NCBI RefSeq assembly: GCF_030505195.1
Contig: NZ_CP129672.1
Location: forward strand, 1-64,000
DNA: 64,000 nt
Direction of reading: 5' to 3'
Source of the DNA: Comamonas testosteroni
Lineage (GTDB): Bacteria; Pseudomonadota; Gammaproteobacteria; Burkholderiales; Burkholderiaceae_C
This document shows, in pieces, positions 45,065 through 54,043 of this stretch. The notes under the pieces are model-generated. The model saw only the letters and a program-made list of their open reading frames with translations. It did no database searches and was not told the DNA's origin. Every line of letters begins with the position of its first letter. Within the stretch, counting starts at the first letter, position 1. A program made the translations under genes and the position numbers.

Positions 45065-46285
45065 ATGCTGGACTCGAAGTTATTGCAGGCTCTTGGCGGC
45101 TGGGAGGGCTACGTGGTTGAACGTGTGCAGTGGCCCCAGGGCGATAGCCGCACCGTGTCGATTTATCTGAAGCCGCAGGCCAGCGTCATGCATTGCGAGC
45201 GCTGCGGTGCGCAGTGCTGCCAAGTCCATGAGACCACGACATGGCGCGTGCGCGATCTGGTACTGTTCGAGTACAGGGTGGTGCTGCATGTGCCGCGTCG
45301 GCGTCTGTGGTGCGATAGCTGTGGTGGCCCGCACCTGGAGAAGCTCAGCTGGCTCGTTCGCTACCAGCGCGTCACAGACCGTCTGGCGCAGGCGTGCAGC
45401 CAGTTGCTTCGCAGCAGCAGCATCAAGGCGGTAGCGGCCTTCTTCGATCTGGGCTGGCACACCGTCAAGTCCATCGACAAAGCCTTGCTGCTGGCCAACA
45501 CTGCGCAGCCGCAATGGGATCAGATCGAGTACCTGGCGATGGACGAGTTTGCGCTGCACAAGGGCCATCGCTACGCCACAGTCGTCGTCGACCCCATCAG
45601 CCGGCAGGTGCTGTGGGTGGGGCAAGGGCGCTCACGCGAGACGGCCCGCCAGTTCTTCGAGCAGTTGCCCGCTGGCGTTGCCCAGCGCATTCGCGCAGTT
45701 GCTATCGACATGACTACGGCTTACGAGCTGGAGATTAAGGCACACTGCCCTAACGCCGAGATCGTCTATGACCTGTTCCATGTCGTGGCCAAGTATGGCC
45801 GGGAGGTTATCGACCGAGTGCGTGTCGATCAGGCCAACCTGCTGCGCCAACAGCCCTCAGCACGTAAGGTGCTCAAATCCAGCCGCTGGCTGCTGCTGCG
45901 CAATCGCAACAAGCTGCAGCCTCAACAAGCAGTGCAACTCAAGGAACTGCTGGCGGCCAATCAACCATTGATGACGGTATACGTCTTGCGCGACGAGCTC
46001 AAACAGTTGTGGTTCTACCGTCGTGCGACTTGGGCGCATCGCGCCTGGCGGCACTGGTGTGATCAAGCCCATCAAAGCGGCATTGCCGCACTGAGCACCT
46101 TCGCTCAGCGCTTGCAAAGCTACCTGCACGGGATCATCGCCCGATGCAGGCATCCGTTGAACACAAGTGTTGTGGAGGGCATCAACAACACCATCAAGGT
46201 CATCAAGCGCCGGGCCTATGGCTACCGCGATCAGGACTACTTCTTTCTGAAGATTCGGGCAGCATTCCCCGGTAATGCGCGATGA
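45065..46285 (+). CDS. tnpA: ISL3-family DDE transposase
   Basis: A 406-residue transposase. The N-terminus has zinc-finger cysteines (HCERCGAQCC and CDSCGG), then a helix-turn-helix (SSIKAVAAFFDLGWHTVKSID). The catalytic core has the first Asp in LAMDEFALHKGHRYATVVVD, the second in AVAIDMTTAYELEI, and the Glu in SVVEGINNTIKVIKRRAYGYRD. All parts are present and the frame is intact. The stop codon lies inside the right inverted repeat. The orphan promoter at 44931 points toward this gene and might drive it. Confidence 0.95.
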   Translation: MLDSKLLQALGGWEGYVVERVQWPQGDSRTVSIYLKPQASVMHCERCGAQCCQVHETTTWRVRDLVLFEYRVVLHVPRRRLWCDSCGGPHLEKLSWLVRYQRVTDRLAQACSQLLRSSSIKAVAAFFDLGWHTVKSIDKALLLANTAQPQWDQIEYLAMDEFALHKGHRYATVVVDPISRQVLWVGQGRSRETARQFFEQLPAGVAQRIRAVAIDMTTAYELEIKAHCPNAEIVYDLFHVVAKYGREVIDRVRVDQANLLRQQPSARKVLKSSRWLLLRNRNKLQPQQAVQLKELLAANQPLMTVYVLRDELKQLWFYRRATWAHRAWRHWCDQAHQSGIAALSTFAQRLQSYLHGIIARCRHPLNTSVVEGINNTIKVIKRRAYGYRDQDYFFLKIRAAFPGNAR

Positions 46286-46288
46286 ACC
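46265..46288 (-). repeat. ISL3 right inverted repeat
   Basis: Read on the minus strand it starts GGTTCATCGCGCATTACCGG. It includes the last bases of the transposase gene. Confidence 0.85.
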
Positions 46289-46296
46289 AAATTTAA
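46289..46296. repeat. Target-site duplication, right copy
   Basis: AAATTTAA directly after the right IS end, identical to 44974-44981. Confidence 0.9.
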
Positions 46297-46316
46297 AGCG
46301 CAAGCAGCCATCAAAA
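46297..46316. repeat. Dispersed palindromic repeat, arm copy
   Basis: AGCGCAAGCAGCCATCAAAA lies right after the target duplication and shares AGCGCAAGCAGC with the arm at 44876. Confidence 0.6.
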
Positions 46317-46320
46317 TAAA

Positions 46321-46350
46321 AAAGGCAGCCCGAAGGCTGCCTTTGTTTTT
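46321..46350. terminator. Bidirectional rho-independent terminator between tnpA and lpdA
   Basis: AAAGGCAGCC (46321-46330) pairs with GGCTGCCTTT (46335-46344) around CGAA. A T-run follows on the plus strand (GTTTTT) and an A-run precedes it, which gives a T-run on the minus strand. It ends lpdA transcripts and would also stop transcripts leaving the IS. Confidence 0.92.
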
Positions 46351-46379
46351 GAACAGGTCCTGAGACCTGATCTCTACAC

Positions 46380-48221
46380 CTACTTGCGCGCAGGTGGCAC
46401 GTCCGTGCAGGAGCCGTGCGCCACTTCGGCCGCCATACCGATGGACTCGCCAAGGGTTGGATGGGGGTGGATGGTCTTGCCGATGTCCACGGTATCGGCA
46501 CCCATTTCAATGGCCAGGGCGATTTCACCAATCATGTCGCCCGCGTGCGTGCCGACCATGCCGCCGCCCAGGATGCGGCCATGGCCGTGGGCTTCGGGGG
46601 AGTCGTCAAACAGCAGCTTGGTAAAGCCTTCGTCGCGGCCGTTGGCGATGGCACGGCCGGAGGCGGCCCAGGGGAACAGGCCCTTCTTGACCTTGATGCC
46701 TTGTGCCTTGGCCTGATCTTCTGTCAGACCCACCCACGCCACTTCGGGGTCTGTGTAGGCGACCGAAGGAATCACGCGGGCGTTGAATGCAGCGGAAGCC
46801 AGTTCCTTGTTGCCTTGCAGCTCGCCGGCGATGACTTCAGCGGCGACGTGCGCTTCGTGCACGGCCTTGTGCGCCAGCATGGGCTGACCCACGATGTCGC
46901 CGATCGCGAAGATGTTGGGCACGTTGGTGCGCATCTGGATGTCGACGTCGATGAAGCCGCGGTCGGTCACGGCCACGCCAGCCTTTTCGGCGCTGATCTT
47001 CTTGCCATTGGGCGTGCGGCCCACGGCTTGCAGAACCAGGTCATAGGTCTGAGGTTCGGGCACGGTGACGCCATCCTTGGCAGGTGCGAACGTGACCTTG
47101 ATGCCTTCAGGCGTGGCTTCGGCCCCCACTGTCTTGGTGTTGACCATGATGTTGTCGAAACGTGGCGCGTTCATCTTCTGCCAGACCTTGACCAGATCGC
47201 GGTCAGCGCCCTGCATCAGGCCGTCCATCATTTCCACCACGTCCAGTCGTGCGCCCAGTGTGCTGTAGACGGTGCCCATTTCCAGGCCGATGATGCCGCC
47301 GCCCAGAATCAGCATGCGCTTGGGCACTTCCTTCAGGTCCAGGGCGCCGGTGGAATCGACTACGCGGGGGTCCTTGGGCATAAAGGGCAGATGCACAGCT
47401 TGCGAGCCTGCAGCGATGATGGCGTTCTTGAACTGAACGATCTTCTTGCTGCCGGTCTTTTCCTGGCCGGAACCGGTGGTTTCTTCGACTTCGATGTGGT
47501 TGGCCGAAACGAAGTTGCCGTAGCCGCGCACGACGGTGACCTTGCGCATCTTGGCCATCTGGCCCAGACCGCCGGTCAGCTTGCCGATGACCTTTTCCTT
47601 GTGGCCGCGCAGCTGGTCGATGTTCACTTCAGGAGCGGCAAACTTCACGCCCGCCACTTCCAGGTGCTTGACCTCGTCCATGACCGCAGCCACATGCAGC
47701 AGAGCCTTGGAAGGAATGCAACCCACGTTCAGGCATACGCCGCCCAGGGTGGCGTAGCGCTCGACCAGCACGACCTTCAAGCCCAGGTCGGCTGCACGGA
47801 AGGCTGCCGAGTAGCCGCCAGGGCCACCGCCGATGACGACCACGTCGCAGTCCATGTCCACGGTGCCGGCAAAGTTGCTGGCCACAGGGGCAGGAGCGGC
47901 AGCCACGGGGGCGGCCACAGGTGCGGGAGCTGCTGCGGCGGGCGCAGGGGCTGCAGCAGCCTGTGCAGGAGCGGCAGCACCGCCTGCGGCTTCCAGCGAC
48001 AGTACGATGGAGCCTTCGGCAACCTTGTCGCCGACCTTGACCTTAATTTCCTTCACGACGCCAGCATGGCTGGAAGGAATCTCCATGGAGGCCTTGTCGC
48101 TCTCCACAGTGATGAGGGACTGGTCCACGGCCACGGTATCACCGGGGTTGACCAGCAGTTCGATCACGCCCACTTCGGCGAAGTCGCCAATATTGGGCAC
48201 CTTGATATCGATGAGGCTCAT
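46380..48221 (-). CDS. lpdA: Dihydrolipoyl dehydrogenase (E3) with N-terminal lipoyl domain
   Basis: A 613-residue E3 subunit of pyruvate dehydrogenase. Residues 1-78 are a lipoyl domain with the modified lysine Lys43 (ESDKASME). An Ala/Pro linker follows, then the FAD site [20 protein letters not shown], the redox disulfide [10 protein letters not shown], an NAD-binding [10 protein letters not shown] and the C-terminal HPHPTLGES active-site His. AGGAG before the ATG at 48221 sets the start. This lipoyl-fused E3 is known in several betaproteobacteria. It is the last gene of the PDH cluster. Confidence 0.96.
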   Translation of the reverse strand: MSLIDIKVPNIGDFAEVGVIELLVNPGDTVAVDQSLITVESDKASMEIPSSHAGVVKEIKVKVGDKVAEGSIVLSLEAAGGAAAPAQAAAAPAPAAAAPAPVAAPVAAAPAPVASNFAGTVDMDCDVVVIGGGPGGYSAAFRAADLGLKVVLVERYATLGGVCLNVGCIPSKALLHVAAVMDEVKHLEVAGVKFAAPEVNIDQLRGHKEKVIGKLTGGLGQMAKMRKVTVVRGYGNFVSANHIEVEETTGSGQEKTGSKKIVQFKNAIIAAGSQAVHLPFMPKDPRVVDSTGALDLKEVPKRMLILGGGIIGLEMGTVYSTLGARLDVVEMMDGLMQGADRDLVKVWQKMNAPRFDNIMVNTKTVGAEATPEGIKVTFAPAKDGVTVPEPQTYDLVLQAVGRTPNGKKISAEKAGVAVTDRGFIDVDIQMRTNVPNIFAIGDIVGQPMLAHKAVHEAHVAAEVIAGELQGNKELASAAFNARVIPSVAYTDPEVAWVGLTEDQAKAQGIKVKKGLFPWAASGRAIANGRDEGFTKLLFDDSPEAHGHGRILGGGMVGTHAGDMIGEIALAIEMGADTVDIGKTIHPHPTLGESIGMAAEVAHGSCTDVPPARK

Positions 48222-48315
48222 ATGCGCTCCTATCTTGGTTTTTGTCTCTGTGCCGCCTGATTCGCTCGGGCAGCTGAAAACGGTATTTCCGGGTTGAAGC
48301 CTGGCGGCTGACGCC

Positions 48316-49200
48316 TTAGCTCCAGTCAAAAGTCAGCAATACGGTACGGCTTTCAGGCTCGTAGAACAGCAGGGTTTCGGTGCCGCTTGCGGCAAAAGCA
48401 TCGGCATTGGCACTGCAGATGAACTCGAAGTGCGCGCCGGTTTCTGGGTGGATGGGGTGAATACCATCATCCGTGCCGGTACCGCTCAGCAGCTCATTGG
48501 TCAGATTGCTCCAGTTGCCGCCCCAGGATGGCCCCCCCAGCACGCCGAGCAGATAGCGCCCGGAGGTGGTTTCGTAGCAATCGGTGCCTGGCTCATACAG
48601 TGGCAGCTTGGCAACCTCAGTGAAATCATCCCACTCGTTCGCAGCCTTCCAGCCATGGGCCAGGAAGTCCCGCCTGGCCTGCTCATATGCCGCGTGCTGG
48701 ATTGCGTAATGCAGCTCCATCACATCGCACCATGAGTACTTGGACTCTTGGTACAGTTCAAACGGCGGCTCCACGCCCAGTTTGACCAGTTCACGATGCT
48801 GGGTGCGCACCTCGCGCCAGTCGAGCGATTTTTCCGCCCAGTCGGCCCTATCCTGCTCCAGCATGAAGTAGCGCCAGTCGCCCAGCAGCTCGTACCTGCC
48901 TTGTTCGTTGAGCTTGAAAGCCAGCCAGTCAGGCTTGAGCAGCGCGTTGCCAAACTCCTGACCGCCCCACTCCCCGACTTGCCCTTCGTAGGGCTCGCAA
49001 GGAGCGACGAGATGGATCGGCCCACTCCAGGCATCGTCGAGCAGCGCCAAGTCGATGCTGACTAGCGGCAGAAAATGCCGTGCGTACTTCTCGACCGGCT
49101 CGGCGAAGACGTCAGCCGCATCCGGAAAGGGCCGGATACCGGGGATGACGCCACGCAGGTGCTCGATGGGATGCTGTCTCAGGTTCTTCATCTCACTCAT
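48316..49200 (-). CDS. Unknown protein inside the pyruvate dehydrogenase cluster
   Basis: A protein of about 294 residues that I do not recognise. It is acidic, rich in Trp and Tyr, with no signal peptide or membrane helix. Notable stretches are [61 protein letters not shown] and [17 protein letters not shown] near the end. The frame allows ATG 49227, 49200 or 49191. It sits between aceF and lpdA on the same strand with about 106- and 94-bp gaps, larger than expected for a tight operon. A hairpin and a dispersed-repeat copy lie on its upstream side. Confidence 0.75.
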   Translation of the reverse strand: MSEMKNLRQHPIEHLRGVIPGIRPFPDAADVFAEPVEKYARHFLPLVSIDLALLDDAWSGPIHLVAPCEPYEGQVGEWGGQEFGNALLKPDWLAFKLNEQGRYELLGDWRYFMLEQDRADWAEKSLDWREVRTQHRELVKLGVEPPFELYQESKYSWCDVMELHYAIQHAAYEQARRDFLAHGWKAANEWDDFTEVAKLPLYEPGTDCYETTSGRYLLGVLGGPSWGGNWSNLTNELLSGTGTDDGIHPIHPETGAHFEFICSANADAFAASGTETLLFYEPESRTVLLTFDWS

Positions 49201-49234
49201 GGGCTGGCAAGGTGAAGCGCAAGGCATCTAAAAA

Positions 49235-49260
49235 GATAGCTGCTTGCGCATTTCAGATAA
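49235..49260. repeat. Dispersed palindromic repeat between aceF and the unknown gene
   Basis: GATAGCTGCTTGCGCA (49235-49250) followed by ATAAGCGC. Next to it, ACAGGCC (49266-49272) pairs with GGCCTGT (49293-49299), with more pairing inside. The hairpin may weaken transcription past aceF; there is no T-run. Confidence 0.55.
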
Positions 49261-49306
49261 GCGCTACAGGCCGATTTCGCTAAAAATCGGCTGGCCTGTC
49301 AGCTGC

Positions 49307-51001
49307 TTACAGCAGGATGCGGCGGTAGTCAGCCAGCACAGCGCCCAAATAGGCGTTGAAGCGTGCGGCTGCTGCACCGTCGATGACGCGGTGGTCGTAC
49401 GACAGCGACAGAGGCAGCATCAGGCGCGGCACGAACTGCTTGCCGTCCCACACAGGCTTCATGGCACCCTTGGACAGACCCAGGATGGCGACTTCAGGCG
49501 CATTGATGATGGGCGTGAAGTTGGTGCCGCCGATGCCGCCCAGAGACGAAATCGAGAAGCAACCGCCTTGCATGTCCGCAGCGCCCAGCTTGCCGTCGCG
49601 GGCCTTCTTGGCCAGCTCGCCCATTTCCTGGCTGATCTGCAGAATGCCCTTCTTGTCGGCGTCCTTGAGCACGGGAACGACAAGGCCGTTCGGCGTGTCA
49701 GCGGCAAAACCGATGTTGAAGTACTGCTTGTAGACCAGGGTGTCGCCGTCCAGAGATGCGTTGAACTCGGGGAACTTCTTCAGCGCAGCCACCACGGCCT
49801 TGATCACGAAAGCCAGCATCGTCACCTTGACATCACTCTTGGCCTTGGCGCTTTCGGCATTGGTCGAAACGCGGAAGGCTTCCAGCTCGGTGATGTCGGC
49901 CTCGTCATTGTTGGTGACGTGAGGGATGACCACCCAGTTGCGGTGCAGGTTGGCGCCTGAGATCTTCTTGATGCGCGACAGTTCCTTGCGCTCGACAGCG
50001 CCAAACTTGGCGAAGTCGACCTTGGGCCAGGCCAGCACTTCCAGAACGCCGACGTTGCCGCCGGAAGACTTGGGAGCCACAGCCTGCTGAGCCAGGGTCT
50101 GCACGGCACCGGCCATCACCGACTTGGTGAAGGACTGGATATCTTCTGCCGTGATGCGGCCCTTGTTGCCTGAACCCTTGACTTCTGCCAGAGGAACGCC
50201 CAGTTCACGAGCGAACTTGCGCACCGAAGGTGATGCGTGGGGCAGCTGACCCGAGGGAGCCACGGTGGGATTGTGCGCAGGAGCAGCCACAGAAGCAGAT
50301 GCCACGGGGGCGGAGGCAACAGGAGCAGCAGCCACAGGTGCAGCGGCCTGAGCGGGTGCAGCCGCGGGGGCGGCAGCTTGCACAGGAGCGGCAGCGGGCG
50401 CAGCGCCCCGCACCGTGATCTGACCGACCACGTCACCGATGTTGACGGTGTCGCCGAGCTTGATGCTCAGCGCGGTGATGGTGCCGGCTGAGGGCGATGG
50501 AATTTCCATCGAAGCCTTGTCGGACTCGACAGTGAACAGCGATTGCTCAACGGCCACGGTGTCGCCCACCTTGACCAGCATTTCAATCACGGCTACGTCC
50601 TTGAAGTCACCGATATCGGGGATCTTCAGGTCCACGGTGGACGAGGCAGCAGGCGCGGATGCAACAGAAGCAACCGGTGCAGCAGCCACAGGAGCGGCGG
50701 CCACGGGCGCAGGTGCTGCAGCCACGGGAGCTGGAGCAGCCGCAGCCGGTGCAGGGGCCGCGTCAGCGGTTTCCAGCACCACGATCACGGAGCCTTCCTT
50801 GACCTTGTCGCCCAACGCGACCTTGATCTCTTTGACCACGCCAGCGTGGCTGGAAGGGATCTCCATGGAAGCCTTGTCGGACTCCACGGTCAGCAGGGAC
50901 TGCTCGACCTTGATGGTGTCACCCACCTGGACCAGCACTTCGATCACGCCAACTTCGGAGAAGTCGCCGATGTCGGGGACTTTGATGTCTGTCAATGCCA
51001 T
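49307..51001 (-). CDS. aceF: Dihydrolipoyllysine acetyltransferase (PDH E2)
   Basis: A 564-residue E2 core subunit. Two lipoyl domains carry the modified lysines Lys43 and Lys162 (both in ESDKASME), separated by Ala/Pro/Val-rich linkers. A peripheral subunit-binding domain follows (ASPSVRKFARELGVPLAEV, GNKGRITAEDI). The catalytic acetyltransferase domain ends with His537 and Asp541 in DHRVIDGAAAARF. The start lies 18 bp after the aceE stop, so they are one operon. Two lipoyl domains rather than three or one is common in betaproteobacteria. Confidence 0.97.
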   Translation of the reverse strand: MALTDIKVPDIGDFSEVGVIEVLVQVGDTIKVEQSLLTVESDKASMEIPSSHAGVVKEIKVALGDKVKEGSVIVVLETADAAPAPAAAAPAPVAAAPAPVAAAPVAAAPVASVASAPAASSTVDLKIPDIGDFKDVAVIEMLVKVGDTVAVEQSLFTVESDKASMEIPSPSAGTITALSIKLGDTVNIGDVVGQITVRGAAPAAAPVQAAAPAAAPAQAAAPVAAAPVASAPVASASVAAPAHNPTVAPSGQLPHASPSVRKFARELGVPLAEVKGSGNKGRITAEDIQSFTKSVMAGAVQTLAQQAVAPKSSGGNVGVLEVLAWPKVDFAKFGAVERKELSRIKKISGANLHRNWVVIPHVTNNDEADITELEAFRVSTNAESAKAKSDVKVTMLAFVIKAVVAALKKFPEFNASLDGDTLVYKQYFNIGFAADTPNGLVVPVLKDADKKGILQISQEMGELAKKARDGKLGAADMQGGCFSISSLGGIGGTNFTPIINAPEVAILGLSKGAMKPVWDGKQFVPRLMLPLSLSYDHRVIDGAAAARFNAYLGAVLADYRRILL

Positions 51002-51019
51002 GTTCGATATCTCCCGTTC

Positions 51020-53734
51020 TTAGGCGTACAGCGGGTTGATCTTGTCGGTGTTGATACCGTACTTCTTGATCGCTTCGGCCACGGTCGTGGCGTTGATCTT
51101 GCCTTCATCAGCCAGACCGCGCAGTGCAGCCACGACGATGTAGTGACGGTTGACTTCGAAGTGCTCGCGCAGCTTGGAGCGGAAGTCCGAACGGCCGAAG
51201 CCGTCGGTACCCAGCACCTTGTAGGTACGGCCCTTGGGCATGAAAGGACGGATCTGCTCGGCGTAGGCCTTCATGTAGTCGGTCGATGCGACCACCGGAC
51301 CTGCATGACCAGCCAGCTGTTGCGTCACGAAAGGAACCTTGGCGGCTTCCAGGGGGTGCAGCATGTTGAAGCGCTCCACGTCCTGGCCTTCGCGGGTCAG
51401 TTCGTTGAACGATGGGCAACTCCAGACGTCGGCAGCAACGCCCCAGTCCTGCTCCAGCAGCTCTTGCGCCGCAAACGATTCGCGCAGGATGGTGCCGGAG
51501 CCCAGCAGTTGCACGCGCAGACCGCTCTCGGGAACCTTCTGACCAGGCTTGACCATGTACATGCCCTTGAGAATCTGCTCTTCCGTGCCGGCTTCCAGGC
51601 CTGGCATGGGATAGTTCTCGTTCAGCAGGGTGATGTAGTAGAAGATGTTTTCCTGGTTCTGCACCATGCGGCGCAGGCCGTCTTGCATGATGACTGCCAC
51701 TTCGTGAGCGAAGGTGGGGTCATAGGACACGCAGTTGGGGATGGTGTTGGCCAGGATGTGGCTGTGACCGTCTTCGTGCTGCAGACCTTCGCCGTTGAGC
51801 GTGGTACGACCCGAAGTGCCGCCCAGCAGGAAGCCGCGCGCTTGCAGGTCGCCCGCTGCCCAGGCCAGGTCGCCGATGCGCTGGAAGCCAAACATCGAGT
51901 AGTACACATAGAACGGGATCATGACCCGGTTGCTATGGCTGTAGCTGGTGGCTGCAGCGATCCAGCTGGACATGCCGCCGGCTTCGTTGATGCCTTCCTG
52001 CAGAATCTGACCGGCCTTGTCTTCGCGGTAGTACATCACCTGATCCTTGTCGACCGGGGTGTATTGCTGACCAGCAGGGTTGTAGATACCGATCTGACGG
52101 AACAGGCCTTCCATACCGAAGGTACGGGCTTCGTCCACCAGGATGGGCACCACGCGGGGGCCGATGTTCTTGTCGCGCAGCAGCTGCGTCAGGAAACGCA
52201 CATAAGCCTGGGTCGTGGAGATTTCACGGCCTTCGGGTGTGGGCTCCAGAATCGCCTTGAAGGTGTCCAGCGAAGGAGCAGTGAACTTCTCGTCGGCTTC
52301 CTGACGGCGGTGTGGCAGGTAGCCACCCAGAGCCTTGCGGCGCTCGTGCAGGTACTTCATTTCCGGCGTATCGTCGGCCGGCTTGTAGAAGGGGATGTCA
52401 GCGATCTGGCTGTCAGGAATTGGGATGTTGAAACGGTCGCGGAAGGCCTTGATGTCCTCGTCGCTCAGCTTCTTGGTCTGGTGAACGTTGTTCTTGCCTT
52501 CACCAATCTTGCCCATGCCAAAGCCCTTGACGGTCTTGACCAGCAGCACGGTAGGCTGACCTTGGGCAGTGTTGGCAGCGGCGAAAGCAGCGTAGACCTT
52601 CTGCGAATCGTGGCCACCGCGGCGCAGATTCCAGATTTCGTCGTCGGACATGTGCTCGACCAGCTTCAGAGCGCGGGGATCGCGGCCGAAGAAATGCTTG
52701 CGCACGTAGGCACCATCGTTGGCCTTCATGGCCTGATAGTCGCCGTCGTTGCACTCCATCATGATCTTCTTGAGCACGCCGTCCTTGTCCTTGGCCAGCA
52801 GCTCGTCCCAGCCCTTGCCCCAGATCAGCTTGATGACGTTCCAGCCAGAGCCGCGGAATTCACCTTCCAGTTCCTGGATGATCTTGCCGTTGCCGCGCAC
52901 AGGGCCGTCCAGGCGCTGCAGGTTGCAGTTGATGACGAAGACCAGGTTGTCCAGCTTTTCACGAGCGGCCAGACCGATCGCGCCCAGGGATTCCACTTCG
53001 TCCATTTCGCCGTCGCCGCAGAACACCCAGACCTTGCGGTTTTCGGTGTTGGCAATGCCGCGGGCGTGCAGGTACTTCAGGAAGCGAGCCTGGTAGATGG
53101 CCATCAGCGGGCCCAAGCCCATGGACACCGTGGGGAACTGCCAGAAGTCGGGCATCAGCTTGGGGTGGGGGTAGCTCGACAGACCCTTGCCGTCCACTTC
53201 CTGGCGGAAATTCAGCAGTTGCTCTTCGGAGATACGGCCTTCCAGGTATGCGCGGGCGTAGATGCCGGGCGAGACGTGACCCTGGATGTACAGGCAGTCG
53301 CCGCCGTGGTTTTCGTTCTCGGCGTGCCAGAAATGGTTGAAGCCGGCCGCAAACATATTGGCCAGCGATGCGAAGGAGCCGATGTGACCACCCAGGTCAC
53401 CACCGTCAGCGGGGTGCAAGCGGTTGGCCTTGACCACCATCGCCATGGCGTTCCAGCGCATGTAGGCGCGCAGACGGCCTTCGATTTCGAGGTTGCCAGG
53501 GCACTTGGCTTCCTGGTCAGCTTCGATGGTGTTCACGTAGCCGGTATTGGCCGAGAAAGGCATGTCCACGCTGTTCTGGCGAGCGTGTTCAAGCAGATCC
53601 TCAATCAGCTTGTGGGCATAGTCCGCACCTTCGCGGTCGATCACCGCAGAGAGGGCGTCCATCCACTCGCGCGATTCTTGTTGGTCCAGGCCGGCAGGCA
53701 AGCCAGCGCCTTTGGGATCAGTCTGAGCTGTCAT
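51020..53734 (-). CDS. aceE: Pyruvate dehydrogenase E1, homodimeric type
   Basis: A 904-residue thiamine-diphosphate enzyme that decarboxylates pyruvate and acetylates E2. Family marks include GGHIGSFASLANMFAAGFNHFW near the start, the ThDP-binding GDGEMDE with NLQRLDGPVRGNGK, and the pyrimidine-domain block STGKDQ-like TPVDKDQVMYYREDKAGQILQEG. The length is right for the AceE (not alpha/beta) type. AAGGAGAC before the ATG gives a strong start. It is the first gene of the cluster and is divergent from a two-component system across 309 bp. Confidence 0.97.
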   Translation of the reverse strand: MTAQTDPKGAGLPAGLDQQESREWMDALSAVIDREGADYAHKLIEDLLEHARQNSVDMPFSANTGYVNTIEADQEAKCPGNLEIEGRLRAYMRWNAMAMVVKANRLHPADGGDLGGHIGSFASLANMFAAGFNHFWHAENENHGGDCLYIQGHVSPGIYARAYLEGRISEEQLLNFRQEVDGKGLSSYPHPKLMPDFWQFPTVSMGLGPLMAIYQARFLKYLHARGIANTENRKVWVFCGDGEMDEVESLGAIGLAAREKLDNLVFVINCNLQRLDGPVRGNGKIIQELEGEFRGSGWNVIKLIWGKGWDELLAKDKDGVLKKIMMECNDGDYQAMKANDGAYVRKHFFGRDPRALKLVEHMSDDEIWNLRRGGHDSQKVYAAFAAANTAQGQPTVLLVKTVKGFGMGKIGEGKNNVHQTKKLSDEDIKAFRDRFNIPIPDSQIADIPFYKPADDTPEMKYLHERRKALGGYLPHRRQEADEKFTAPSLDTFKAILEPTPEGREISTTQAYVRFLTQLLRDKNIGPRVVPILVDEARTFGMEGLFRQIGIYNPAGQQYTPVDKDQVMYYREDKAGQILQEGINEAGGMSSWIAAATSYSHSNRVMIPFYVYYSMFGFQRIGDLAWAAGDLQARGFLLGGTSGRTTLNGEGLQHEDGHSHILANTIPNCVSYDPTFAHEVAVIMQDGLRRMVQNQENIFYYITLLNENYPMPGLEAGTEEQILKGMYMVKPGQKVPESGLRVQLLGSGTILRESFAAQELLEQDWGVAADVWSCPSFNELTREGQDVERFNMLHPLEAAKVPFVTQQLAGHAGPVVASTDYMKAYAEQIRPFMPKGRTYKVLGTDGFGRSDFRSKLREHFEVNRHYIVVAALRGLADEGKINATTVAEAIKKYGINTDKINPLYA

Positions 53735-54043
53735 TGTGAGTGTCTCCTTCGAGAGGGGGTAGCTTTATCACGAAGCAGTGAGTGCAGCGTCAACCGGGTG
53801 CGGCAAGCGCCACACCGCATAACGCATGGCACAGCACCTTCGGGTGCTCCCCGGATTAAACCGATTCACTGTGTCGATCGCTGGCAAGTTTCGCACATTT
53901 TTTTTGAATTTCAAATTGTGCTTTGTGATTTCACTATATAAAAAAATGCTGCAAATGCACATACAGTGAAGCCTCTATAGATTGTCTTTTACGCGACAGA
54001 AATAGTCGCAGATTCCACTAGGTCTCTCCCCTACACTGGAGGC
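53735..54043. promoter_or_regulatory. Divergent promoter region of aceE and the sensor kinase
   Basis: A 309-bp region without genes. It has a stem AGCACC-TTCG-GGTGCT (53833-53848) in what would be the aceE leader. A strongly AT-rich block follows at 53895-53950 (runs of T, TATATAAAAAA), likely to hold one or both promoters. I saw no copy of the PdhR site known from enterobacteria. The regulator is therefore unknown; the response regulator at 56608 is a candidate. Confidence 0.6.

Larger units (their letters stand above)
44982..46288 (+). mobile_element. Complete ISL3-family insertion sequence
   Basis: A 1307-bp element with one transposase gene. The ends begin GGTTCATCG on both sides (inverted) and are bordered by the perfect 8-bp direct repeat AAATTTAA. 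Both ends, the duplication and the intact transposase suggest a recent and possibly active insertion. The element landed between the GFA gene and lpdA, next to a palindromic operator-like site, and no host gene is broken. Confidence 0.95.

Noticed and set aside
53833..53848. Hairpin before aceE as a transcription terminator or riboswitch
   Set aside because: The stem is only 6 bp with no T-run, and I see no known riboswitch core; it is noted only as a leader hairpin.
50543..53941. Very long open frame on the plus strand across aceE/aceF
   Set aside because: It is antisense to two certain genes, is His/Gln/Val-rich without domains, and reflects the codon bias of the real genes. Similar antisense frames at 46416-48260, 29195-31672, 9746-11770, 7891-9705 and 58302-60155 were rejected for the same reason.
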